From Gracilaria gracilis (Eukaryota; Rhodophyta; Florideophyceae; Gracilariales; Gracilariaceae): a stretch of DNA of 64,000 nt. A program made the position numbers and the translations under genes. The notes beneath the pieces are model-generated. The model was not told the DNA's origin and did no database searches. It worked only from the letters and a program-made list of their open reading frames with translations. Numbering within the stretch: position 1 is the stretch's first letter; every line of letters begins with the position of its first letter. Where the stretch lies: the NCBI GenBank assembly GCA_030374805.1, contig JARGSG010000014.1, positions 186,001-250,000 of the forward strand, given 5' to 3'. Positions 12,249 to 21,875 of this stretch are shown here, piece by piece.

Positions 12249-12674
12249 TGTGGAGCAACGCCTTTGGCGGGAAAAGCGCAGGCTCAAGAAGACGTTCGGA
12301 ATCTTCCCCTCGACAGGGCAGCACAGCGAACGGAGCACTCCGGGAATGACACAGCTAAGCCGGGTGTAAATCCGAGGTCAAACCACCACGACAAGCGTCG
12401 GAGCGTTAGGCTGAGTAGTATTCGGTAGAGATCCACGTTTTCACACGGTCACGAGATGAGTCCTTGAAAGAGAGTAGCACGGCAACGACAAGGTGTTGGA
12501 AACGGGCCACTGAGAACAGGGCAAAAAGGCGAACCCAAAATGGGGAGAAAGCAAACCACCAGAGTGGGGAAGAGAGAGAGAGAATAAAGCAAACCCAATA
12601 CAGGGGCGAGTATACGACAATAGGTCGGAACGAGACACACAAATAGTGGTTATACTCTGAGCCCCACAAGGGTG
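12249..12674 (-). repeat. 5' LTR of element A, inner half
   Basis: It matches the LTR half next to the primer site. It stops abruptly at 12674, where element C begins, and resumes at 18270. The five bases before C (GGGTG, 12670-12674) are the target site. Confidence 0.9.
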
Positions 12675-13098
12675 TGTAGTGCAATAGAATCAGCCCGTAT
12701 TGGGTATGCATAGTAGCATAGTAGTAGTTTAGTGTGCTCATGAGAGCAGCTTAAAGATGACCACGTGTATGATTGTGGCAGTTGTCGTGCCACCCCTGTG
12801 GGACCCCTTAGTAGATAGAATGTTTATTGTTTTTCGACACGTGACTGCTGCCCTCGGAGGTGTACTTAGTCATCTCCCGCCGGGCAGAGCTCATTGTGGT
12901 AAACCTCAAGCACCTCTAGCCGATCCTTCATCGTCTAGTTTCCCATAGGGTCGTTATGTCGCCGCTACCGGTGCTGCACGCCTGTCTCGTGCCCCGTTGT
13001 TATCGTCGCTGCACGCTCCTTTGTCCCCACTTGGGTGCTGTGCATAGTATCCCTATTTCTTGGGCATTGTTGACACTCACTCGCGTGAGTGTACTTCA
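12675..13098 (+). repeat. 5' LTR of element C
   Basis: It is a TG...CA repeat. Close to its end lies a hairpin with 8-bp arms, ACACTCAC / GTGAGTGT, around TCGC (13075-13094). It contains four CCC-N(3-4)-GGG motifs (about 12794, 12876, 12942, 13026). Confidence 0.88.
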
Positions 13099-13099
13099 T

Positions 13100-13115
13100 T
13101 GGTCTCCGGACCTAG
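13100..13115 (+). other. Primer-binding site of element C
   Basis: TGGTCTCCGGACCTAG begins one base after the LTR end. The TGG fits a tRNA CCA end. It differs from the A/B site, so C does not belong to the A/B family. Confidence 0.6.
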
Positions 13116-13336
13116 AATAACCCCAGTAGGTCATTCTTCGTTTAATTCCGTTTCGACCTTTCTTTGGGATTGGTTTCGCTTTTCAGAACCGCCTTGAACC
13201 CCCTCGGGACTTACAAACCCGCCTGGGAACGCTGCACGGTTACAGCTACCGCCTTTCCCATTCACTGGTTGTTTCGAACTCGCCCATTGAAATTTCTTTG
13301 CCGCAAGCCGGACAAAAAGCTTTTCGCCTCACCATC

Positions 13337-13984
13337 ATGACCACCCCTCCAGGATTCTCCCGTGAGCATGTCGACATGGCTGTGACTCCTCGGGATCACG
13401 GCGCAGTCGAAGTCGCGCTGGATACTCACTCATGGGTCCACAGTACTCGGAGTGCCCATAGGGAGATCCTATCTCCCGTGGACAAGCCGGAGAAACTTCT
13501 CCGTCAGTCTACACCCACCGAATTCCGGAATCATCTAGAGGTCATGCGTCAGCAGGTTTCTATAGAAACACCTCCGCAGCCCCAAAAAAAAGCACCGCTC
13601 AACCACTCGGGCGGCGCCCCGCCTGTGTGTACTGGACGGGAGCCCCCGCTCCTCCCTGGTGGGTTATTCGTAGCCCTGAAGCCAGTAGTAGAGTCGATGG
13701 TCGCCTATGAGGTCGAACGTCGAATTTTCCAAAGGGTTCATGCGGAAATGGAAGCCTTGATGGACACATTAATCTACTGGGTCGCTTCAAAGATGACCAT
13801 TTCTGGAGTTCTAGAAAGCGCAATTGCCACCAGTGTGCACACTGCGGCAAATTGTCGTTTTCGGCTTGTCCCAACAGTGGTCAAGTTACTCGTTTCAAAG
13901 TTTCTTGGTTATGCTGATTTGGCAAACGTCCTTTATATCTACTGGTGCTGCAGTCGATTCACGACCCGAGTGGGATCCCCCTAA
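13337..13984 (+). CDS. Possible gag-like frame of element C
   Basis: A 215-codon frame with an ATG at 13337, the first after the primer site. The product begins MTTPPGFSREHVDM, has a Pro-rich middle and then a helix-prone segment (ESMVAYEVERRIFQRVHAEMEALMD). Position suggests a gag remnant, but I recognise no capsid motif and no zinc knuckle. It ends in a stop at 13982-13984 with no continuing frame. It could be a chance frame. Confidence 0.3.
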   Translation: MTTPPGFSREHVDMAVTPRDHGAVEVALDTHSWVHSTRSAHREILSPVDKPEKLLRQSTPTEFRNHLEVMRQQVSIETPPQPQKKAPLNHSGGAPPVCTGREPPLLPGGLFVALKPVVESMVAYEVERRIFQRVHAEMEALMDTLIYWVASKMTISGVLESAIATSVHTAANCRFRLVPTVVKLLVSKFLGYADLANVLYIYWCCSRFTTRVGSP

Positions 13985-16900
13985 GATAGACCATAACTGG
14001 AAGTTCATCCCTGTCGGGAAGCAGAAGTATCGAATCCGTCATTATGAAGGGGCGCATTACACGGGGACCCATGAACGCTTCAGACCGACATCGGATTAGG
14101 AGAGAGGGCTCCCGCAGAGAGGTTTGCCTTCCCGTGTCGGGCTCTTCGAGTCTCGGACGAAGATGCCGAGACTGGGCGTTTTAACATCTCCTCCCTTAAA
14201 TTGGATATATGTTCTATGACTTTTATTCTACCCAATTGGGTATCTGGGTCTTTCCTCCTTACTTTCTTCTTAATTCTTACTTATTTCCCTATTTAGATAC
14301 GTCTCTTTCCTTTTCTCTTTTCCCCGAAACCCTCTTTGGGTCTCGAAAACTTCCCTGTCAGGACGCCCGTCTTCCTCCCCCTCCTCGGTTGGGACGTAGT
14401 AACCCTGACACGGGAGGTTCCTTCTTGGATCTCTTTCCCTCAGATTGGGTACGAGTTCTATTTGGCAACGAGTGGCTCTCGTTCCTTTCTGGAACACTCT
14501 ATCCGACCTTAGTATTTGTTCTACTGATTTCTGACTTCGTCGCCGTAGTCCCGTTTTGGGTTTACTACGGATGCAGTATCCGGTAGAGGTTGGCTCATTA
14601 CCAACATTTACTGACGAGTCTTTTCTTGGGTGTGTCGTTTATACTGCGAGCCGTGTCCCCTTTTGGGTCATGTTCACGATGATGAACAGGAAACTCCTCC
14701 TTCTCAGAAGAGAGGTAGTCAAATTCGCCATTTCGGGAAGAGAAGAGGAAGTCATCATAGGGCATGGACTTGCTCTGCATTCTGAAGATTTATTCTCGCC
14801 CATCGGGAACGTTTTGGAAACCTCACAGGCTTCCAAATTGGTTCCCAAACCGTGGTTAGCCATACTTCGGGTGTCCTGGTTTTTCACCCGCTGGGAAACC
14901 TGTTACCAGCATATTGGTTACACCACATAGCCCTCGTGGCGTTCTTGTTTTTCGTGGAACCCCGCATGGGCTTTGATGATAACTTTTCGCAGTGCACCAT
15001 TCTAGAGAGAACAGTTTTCGAGTTCTCTACAGATCCAAAATGATCTTCATTTTGTCATCAAAAGCCCTTCAAGGGATGATGCACAGGCGTTGTAGGACCC
15101 CAATGGGCTTCTTCGTATCGCTACGGTATTATTCATTACCGTTGAGGATGAATCGCGTATGGATTCTACCCTTTTGGGTCTGCCCTCATGCATCAATTTT
15201 CGTTTGCTTATCTCCGCTCGTTTTCGTTCGAGCCCTTCTTCGGGGTTTTATATCCATATTTGGTCGTCGACATGGATAATGTGATAACCCTTTCTGTTCT
15301 CTGTAACACCCTTCGGGTTCGTGCAGTGCACTCGTCTAAGAAGGGGAGAGGATAGCTAGTATATATCACGATCACTGCCCTTCGGGTTTATGTTCAAACC
15401 AGTATGCTGACGTCGTTGTTCGGTTTCGCGCGCAACGTGGCCGCCTACGCTCGCGCACCTTCCGCTAACTTTCTCCAAGGAGTTTGGCCCAACTTCCCCC
15501 TTTGGGCAAGAAAAAAATTTGACATGGCTTCGCCCCGGACATGGCGGCCAAAACTTTTCCCGGCGGGATAGCGCCAGTTCAAAGCCCTCTTGGGTCTCGC
15601 ATAGGACTTGGGAACGGATCGCGCTACTTTGGAAGCCGTTGGGACCCCTTTGGGACGACTTGGAACGACTTGGAACACACGCAATGCGGAGCGCAAAACC
15701 CCTTGAGGACTGTGCACACCCAACGGGAAGCTGTACATCGCTGGCGTGCGCCATTGCACTCCGAAATCTCCCACGTGGTACACGCGCACGCCATGCACAG
15801 GCGCGCGCGCCATTATGCGTCGCTGCAAGCGTGCAAAACGCCACGTCGGCCACGCGCATGGGTAGCCGATTCGGTCTACAGTATTTCCCGTAGGGAGGCG
15901 GTTCGGGACGGTCAAAAGATTCTAAGTATTTTGATGTGCCGCGCACCTCAAAACGGGCACTGCGAGCCCTTGAAACGTCCGCGTTTCGGAGATACGGGCG
16001 AAACAAGGAATCGCCCTTTTTGACCCCACACGGAAGGGTAATTTCCGGGCAAGATTTTTTGATTCTCCTTGCAAGTAACCCCGTAGGAATTTAGCCCATT
16101 CTGGCCTACTTGCCTATAAAGGACATTCAAATTGCGCCCCATGGCGTACTGTGCACCACGCGGCCTTGCTGGCGCGCGCAAGGCGTACGTGCGCGCCGCC
16201 GCGTGCACACTGCAGCCGTCCAACGAGGCTCATGGTGCTTCCCACCGGGATATCTCCGCATTTGGATCCCAACCGCACTCCAACAAGAGAAGGAGACCCT
16301 AACAGGGCGTCTTGCGCCGCAATCGCGCAGTGCCGCATGCTGCGCACATGGCGAACAGTGCCCAAATGCGTAATTCGACCCACGAAAGGAATGATTTCGC
16401 ACCTACTGTGCGTCCTGCAAGGGCATGAAGGAAAGTAGAAGTCGTTTATTGACTCTATAAGAGCTTACTCGCCCTTTGAGCCGACTCCCGCAACCCACCG
16501 GGACCATAGTTTTCTAAGAAAATCTGGCCCTCACCGGGATATTTGTTACCGTGCTCGCGCTCATTGGGAGGACTCCCACAACCCACCGGGAACACAGCCT
16601 ACTAAGGAAACATGGCCCTCACCGGGACGTTCGTTACCGCGCCCGACACTACCATCAAGGACCCGGTGCACGTGCTACATACCCCTGAAGGGATAGGAAC
16701 GTTGCCTACGTCGCGATACCCGACGGGAATAACACAATTACGAGGGTGAGTTAGCAACGCCTTAGGGACTGACATCCACTCTAGGAATTGGATTCTGCGA
16801 AGCCTCGAAAGCGCTGGCAATCAAGCTGGTGGCTCCCAAACGGGATGGAAGCGGCTGCTCGCACGTGTCGCAAGTACGGACATTGCGTCTCTATTTCCCG

Positions 16901-17844
16901 CGAAGGGTGAACCGGAACCGCGACATTTCCAAGCGCCGGTCGTCGCTGTGTTCTGCGCGCGACTTTGTCCCACTGGGTGTGTTTGATCTTAGTGAGCGGA
17001 GACTCGCCATACTCCCAAGGGGTCTGTCATGTAAGAGGCGTGGACCAGACCGTTCGCCGGGGAATCGCGATGAAGGCAAACTGCACCCGTATGGGCTACG
17101 GCTCTCAGCAAACGGAAAGGAAGAGAGTATAACGAACCCACTCCGGGACGCAAAGGTTACATATGTGCGACCCCTAGGGACTGCGTGCACTGCCAGCGTT
17201 AGCCTTCAGAGTATCAGGACATTGAACACTCGCTTGTCGCCCCCTCTGGGAGTACTTGCGGCGCGGCGCGGGTCCCGTACGGCGTCTTGGCAATAGGAAG
17301 CCGACAATTTCTACACTGCCTTGCCCATCGGGAAAGCACCTGTTGACATGGCCCCCGGTCGATATCGTTTCCACCCTCATGGCAGCCCAAATTGCTGCAG
17401 ATGTGCGATCTTGGCCCCTACGGGACTCCTTTAGTTTCACGCTCGCCGTGGTGCCTCAGGTGTTAGAGCCCGCAAGGGATTGTGGACGTCGGGAACTCGG
17501 TTCGTCGCCGTGGCTGCCTGGAGACTGCTGGCCGGTAGTGCAACCCTTCATGGGACTCTATTGGTCTACGATTCGCCTCATCGCTACCGTGCTCGTTCGC
17601 CGCTTTTTTGGGATTCCGAGGTACAGCAAATTGCGCTTCGCCGTGTCTGTTCGGCTACCGCGAAGGCCGCGCTCCCTGCATGGGCACTCTGTCGTCCGGG
17701 CCCCATATCTCGCTCGTTGGTTACCCAAATGGAATATTGGCGGATTCAATGGTTGTAGTTGCATGAATTTGCACTCTCGACTACGCCGCCGCATGGGAAT
17801 GTTTTGCAAGCCTCGGGACGAGGTCAGGCCTAAGAAGCGGAGTC
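13985..17844. repeat. Interior of element C with periodic CCC-N-GGG motifs
   Basis: No coding frame is convincing. The region is marked by short inverted motifs, CCC followed by 3-7 bases and GGG, on average every 80-100 bp. Many are flanked as ACCC...GGGA or ACCC...GGGT. Examples start at 14231, 14658, 14961, 15169, 15309, 15378, 15498, 15585, 15719, 15887, 16241, 16682, 16719, 16835, 16969, 17324 and 17544. In RNA several would form CCC-UUC-GGG-type mini-hairpins. At 16482-16650 an 83-85 bp unit with two motifs is tandemly duplicated. The last bases before 17845 are purine-rich (AAGAAGCGGAG), a possible polypurine tract. Confidence 0.7.
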
Positions 17845-18269
17845 TGTAGTGCAATAGAATCAGCCCATATTGGGTATGCATAGTAGCATAGTAGTAGTTT
17901 AGTGTGCACATGGGTGCAGCTCAAAGTTGACCACGTGTAAGGTTGCGGCAGTTGTCGTGCCACCCATGTGGAACCCCTTAGTAGATAGAATGTTTATTAT
18001 TTTTCGACACGTGGCTGCTGCTCTCGGAGGTGTACTTAGTCACCTCCCGACCGGCAGAGCTCATTGTTGTAAACCTCAAGCACCCCCTAGCCGATCCTTC
18101 TTCGTCTAGTTGCCCATAGGGTCGTTCTGTCGCCGCTACCGGCGCTGCACGCCTGTCTCGTGCCCCGTTGTTATCGTCGCTGCACGCTCCTTTGTCCCCA
18201 TTTGGGTGCTGCGCATAGTATCCTCATTTCTTGGGCATTGTTGATACTCACTCGCGTGAGTGTACTTCA
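17845..18269 (+). repeat. 3' LTR of element C
   Basis: A 425-bp copy of the left LTR with scattered differences, ending GTGTACTTCA at 18269. The two copies are alike enough for a fairly young insertion, but not identical. Confidence 0.88.
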
Positions 18270-18700
18270 GAGTAAGTAACTATACGTGAACAACGCAGTC
18301 GTCACTTTACTTGGAGGTGAACAATCCGCGAAGGCGTGGTAGTTAGAGCTAGAAGCTCTTGCTTGGCAAGGGGCAGTTTACTCGGGGGAGCGGTGCTCAA
18401 CCCTCTAAGTACCGAGCTCGGCGCACCACTGACAGTGGGTGCGTCGGGCAAAATAATCTATAAAATATCTAAGTAAATACAGCAATGCTGGGTGCACTGC
18501 CTGTGGCATATCCGTGCTACACGTGTGCTAGTCACACCCCCTAAGCGGCGCCTCGAGCCGTGCAATTCACGTGTACATGTGTGGAAATTATCTCAGCGAG
18601 GCGACACGCTAATAGCGGTGTAGCTCATATATATCTACTAACGCATGATGCGGAAATTAAATAAGTACCTCAAATCGCCTCCAAGAAGTGTTGTCCTTCA
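18270..18700 (-). repeat. 5' LTR of element A, outer half
   Basis: It resumes the LTR interrupted at 12674 and ends in GTTGTCCTTCA at 18700. It carries about 15 extra bases (GACAGTGGGTGCGTC, near 18429) absent from the other LTR copies. With those and the duplicated target removed, the reassembled LTR is 837 bp, the same as the 3' LTR. Confidence 0.88.
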
Positions 18701-18805
18701 CACGGAAACTAATTCGCCCACCGATGCCATTGCGAAAGCACTTGCAATAGTTGATCATTTCGAAAACGATTAAAACGGAATGAACAATAGTAGTTAGTTA
18801 CTTAT
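18701..18805. other. Short host segment between elements A and B
   Basis: It begins with CACGG, the target duplication of A, and ends with CTTAT, that of B. This and the DNA after 30138 are what was here before A and B landed. No gene is recognisable. Confidence 0.6.
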
Positions 18806-19639
18806 TGAAGGATAGCAATCCTTGGAGGCGATTTGAGGTACTTAGTTAATTTCCGCATCATGCGTTAGTAGATATATATGAGCTACAACGCTATTAGCGT
18901 GTCACCTCGCTGAGGTAATTTCCACACATGTACACGTGGATTGCACGGCTCGAGGCGCCGCTTAGCGGGTGTGAATAGCACATGTGTAGCACGGATATGC
19001 CAGAGGCAGTTCACCCAGCATTACTGTATTTACTTAGATACTTTATAGATTATTTTGCCCAGTGATGCGCCGAGCTCAGTACTTAGAGGGTTGAGCAACG
19101 ATCCCCCAAGTAAACTGCCCCTTGCCAAGCAAGGGCTTCTGGCTCTAACTATCACGCCTTCGCGGATTGTTCACCTCCAAGTGGAGTGCCGACTGCGTTG
19201 TTCACGTATAGTTACCCATCCTTGTGGCGTTCAGAGTATAACCACTATTTGTGTGTCTCGTTCCGACCTATTGTCGTATACTCGTCCTTGTATTGGGTTT
19301 GCATTATTCTCTCTCTTTTCCCCACTCTGGTGGTTTGCTTCCTCCCTTTTTGGGTTTGCCTTTTTGCCCTGTTCTCAGTGGCCCGTTTCCGACACCCTGT
19401 CGTTGCCGTGCTACTCTCTTTCGAAGACTCATCTCGTGACCGTGTGAAAACGTGGATTTCTACCGACTACTACTCAGCCTAACGCTCCGACGCTTATCGT
19501 GGTGGTTTGACCTGGTATTTACACCCGGCTTAGCTGTGTCATTCCCGGAGTGCTCCTTTCGCTGTGCTGCCCTGTCGAGGGGAAGATTCCGAACGTCTTC
19601 TTGAGCCTGCGCTTTTCCCGCCAAAGGCGTTGCTCCACA
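18806..19639 (+). repeat. 5' LTR of element B
   Basis: Starts TGAAGGATAGCAATCC and ends GTTGCTCCACA. A TATATAT at 18873-18879 is a likely core promoter element. A long pyrimidine-rich segment follows in the second half. Confidence 0.9.
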
Positions 19640-19641
19640 AG

Positions 19642-19657
19642 TGGTGTCCCGACTTAG
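19642..19657 (+). other. Primer-binding site of element B
   Basis: TGGTGTCCCGACTTAG starts two bases after the LTR end and is identical to the site in A. Confidence 0.75.
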
Positions 19658-19798
19658 AACGACTAGTTTTGTCGGAAAATTCACTCGTGAATTCACTCGT
19701 GGCGAGGTTAGTCCTTTTGCCCTTGTCTTCATTTGGACGTTCATTGGAAGTCCCAGCCGATTGGCTGTCGATTATCCCGTTGTACGGTTGTACTTGTC

Positions 19799-21610
19799 AT
19801 GACTCTGTCAGATCGTCCGAAGACACGCAGTCAGACTGGAAGATCGGATCCGCCACTTCCGTCACGGATTCTCACCCTTTCACGGTCCCGGACCGAAGGG
19901 ATGCCGGCTACTGAGGCTGTGCCGACGACCACTCGACTTCCGCCCACGTCGTTGATCAAACCTCATCGAGGTGATGGACCGGCTCCGGCCGTTGCTGGTC
20001 CCGCCCCTGAGGCACCTCTGAGGGCTACTGTCAATGACACTCCCCACTTAACTGTGGAAGAGCAGCTCCGCTCCACGCGGGCTGCCCATGCTACTCTTGC
20101 TAAGGAGTTGTCGTTGCTTCGAAAGAAGGTGGATGACACTGCTTTGCAGGACTTTTCTGAGGATCTCCGCGTATTGCGTGGTGATGTCAACTCTCTCTCG
20201 GAAGCTTTCGGAGGACCCGCTAATTTCGTGGAAAACGTGGCTGAGAAGTTTACTCGCCTCCGCGCCCGTCTAGAAACAATGAAACAAACCGTCCTGGTTG
20301 GAGCCAATCGCACGGCTGAGCCGGTTGCTGTTTCACACCGTGACAAGAAGGTCAGTGGATCCAAAGCACGCAAAGAGCGGAAGAGCCACGACTCTGATTC
20401 GTCAGCATCTTCTCTTTCTTCTCGCCGGTCAACCGGTTCTGATTCGTCCGACTCGTCGGTAGAAGAAGCCTCTCGTGAGCGTTCGTCACGCTCAAAGCGG
20501 TCATCAGCCACCCAAGGTGTGATACGCGCCCGCTCGAAGGGAAGGAAGCACTCCAGATTAATGGAGTTAAAGCCTAACAATCTGCTTTACAAGAAGCTGT
20601 TGTCATACCGGTATTACCGTTTGGAGGATTTCTCATTGCGTAGAACTCCCCGTGGGACGAGAAAGGTGAAAGACTGTATCAAACGGATGCAGCTGTCGCT
20701 CCGTAATCAACTGTTTACAGGCGATGATCCCATCTTGGTGTTGGATTTTCTATCACGCTTTGTAGCGGAAGCCGACATCCTGGGGATGAGTGAAGAACAG
20801 GCGTTTGTCGCGCTGCCCTATTTTCTACGCGAACTTGCGGAAGACCAGTACAACTCTGTAAGAGGTTCATCTCGCGCCTCTGAAGGAGGGGTTACTTGCT
20901 GGCCAGAAGCAGTTCAGTATCTAATGAGGTCCTATGCCACTGGTACCGCCATCCAGTCGGCTATCCTCGCTCTGAAGGACACCAAACAACGCCCCGGCGA
21001 AACGGAAACCGATTACTCGGTGCGCCTGAATAAGGCCTTCCTCCGTTGTGGCAATGTTTATTCCGCTCAAGAGCGTTGTATCATTTTCATTGATGGACTA
21101 GACCCGGCCATACGGACCCTAGTGGCCCGTCGCCGTGAAGAGAACCGTAAAACGACGTACTTGGAACTGGTGCAGTATGAACGCGCCGAAGCCGATGCGC
21201 TACGCGCACGAGTCCCGGGTACCCGGTTGAAGTCCGCTAAAGCGTTGATGTTGGAATCGGGAACCCCGTCGGCGTCAATGCTGGCTGAGAAAAACTCCCA
21301 AAAGAAGTATGATCAGGTGCACGTTGCCCGTAGCGACGTGCTTTCAATCCCGACAACGGAGCTTCTCTCAACCACGGATGCCTCGTTTCAAACGGCTCCG
21401 GACAATACACTGCTGTATGCAGATTCGAACCGAGTTCGACCGCCTCGAATATCATATGAGAACGGTGGAACCCGGGCCTGGCTGGCAAGCTTCCCGCCAA
21501 GCGGTGAGATTCTCGAGTACTCAGAACGTCAATGCCATTGTTGGATTGATCTATCACCTCTGCTATACGCGAGGGAATACTTCTCCGCAGTGCGTTTTAA
21601 CCATGCGTGA
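19799..21610 (+). pseudogene. Element B: gag, main frame
   Basis: I chose the ATG at 19799, which A shares; an open stretch upstream is leader. The product has a Pro-rich start and a heptad-like segment (about residues 80-170). A Ser/Arg/Asp-rich region follows, then a retrotransposon capsid core: LSLRNQLFTGDDPILVLDFL, YFLRELAEDQYNSV, AVQYLMRSYATGTAI, GETETDYSVRLNKAFLRCGN and FIDGLDPAIRTLVARR. This frame loses sense after about 21400. The continuation lies in the +1 frame, and A shows the same arrangement. Confidence 0.82.
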
Positions 21611-21875
21611 AGGGACACAAGTCATTGCCAACTACGAATCCCTCTCCCTCGAGGAGAAGGCTTCCGTTCCGATGGCATCGTACATCCGCGCGAAGATGGA
21701 TATTCCACGCACAATTGCAGCTCCGATTGCCCAGAACATGGTGAACTCTCACCCCCGTACCCCTCTCGAGGGAAATTCAACCGCTGCTGCGGACGCTTCT
21801 GCCGCTGGTGTCCAGGCATCAATGGTTCAGAACACTGAGCACACGCCTCAGGCGGAATCGGCTCAGAAAAACTAA
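21309..21875 (+). CDS. Element B: gag C-terminal part, shifted frame
   Basis: It overlaps the main gag frame by 300 bp in the +1 frame. From about 21420 it gives a sensible product (TEFDRLEYHMRTVEPG). Then comes YHLCYTRGNTSPQC, which fits the CX2CX4HX4C zinc knuckle with Tyr for the first Cys and Asn for the His. It ends CAG AAA AAC TAA, with the TAA overlapping the ATG of the protease frame (TAATG). A is identical at the junction. I read it as the nucleocapsid end of gag. Confidence 0.55.
   Translation: MIRCTLPVATCFQSRQRSFSQPRMPRFKRLRTIHCCMQIRTEFDRLEYHMRTVEPGPGWQASRQAVRFSSTQNVNAIVGLIYHLCYTRGNTSPQCVLTMREGTQVIANYESLSLEEKASVPMASYIRAKMDIPRTIAAPIAQNMVNSHPRTPLEGNSTAAADASAAGVQASMVQNTEHTPQAESAQKN

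Larger units (their letters stand above)
12675..18269 (+). mobile_element. Element C: non-autonomous LTR element nested in A's LTR
   Basis: It is bounded by 424- and 425-bp direct repeats that start TGTAGTGCAATAG and end GTGTACTTCA. It lies inside the 5' LTR of A, with a diverged 5-bp target duplication: GGGTG before and GAGTA after. The uninterrupted LTRs of A and B read GGGTG or GATGG here, so the differences are G-to-A changes. A primer-binding site follows the left LTR. The 4.7-kb interior has one possible gag-like frame and no RT, RNase H or integrase motif on either strand, which fits a large retrotransposon derivative (LARD). Its most unusual property is the dense CCC-N-GGG motif described separately. 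Confidence 0.85.
2726..18700 (-). mobile_element. Element A: Ty3/Gypsy chromovirus, degenerate
   Basis: This is a complete but dead LTR retrotransposon on the minus strand, split by nested element C (12675-18269). Without C it is about 10.4 kb. LTRs begin TGAAGGA and end CCACA. A primer-binding site follows the 5' LTR, and a purine tract (seen as TATCCCCCTCCTTT at 3563) precedes the 3' LTR. Flanks are CACGC (2721-2725) and CACGG (18701-18705), a 4-of-5 target duplication. Coding order on the minus strand is gag, protease, RT, RNase H, integrase, linker and chromodomain. That order with a C-terminal chromodomain defines chromoviruses. Stops, frameshifts and lost catalytic residues make it non-autonomous. 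Confidence 0.9.

Noticed and set aside
12675-18269. A CRISPR-like array, suggested by the regular short motifs in element C
   Set aside because: The repeated part is only six fixed bases with variable loop and spacing. There are no 25-40 bp identical repeats and no cas genes, and the context is a eukaryotic LTR element.
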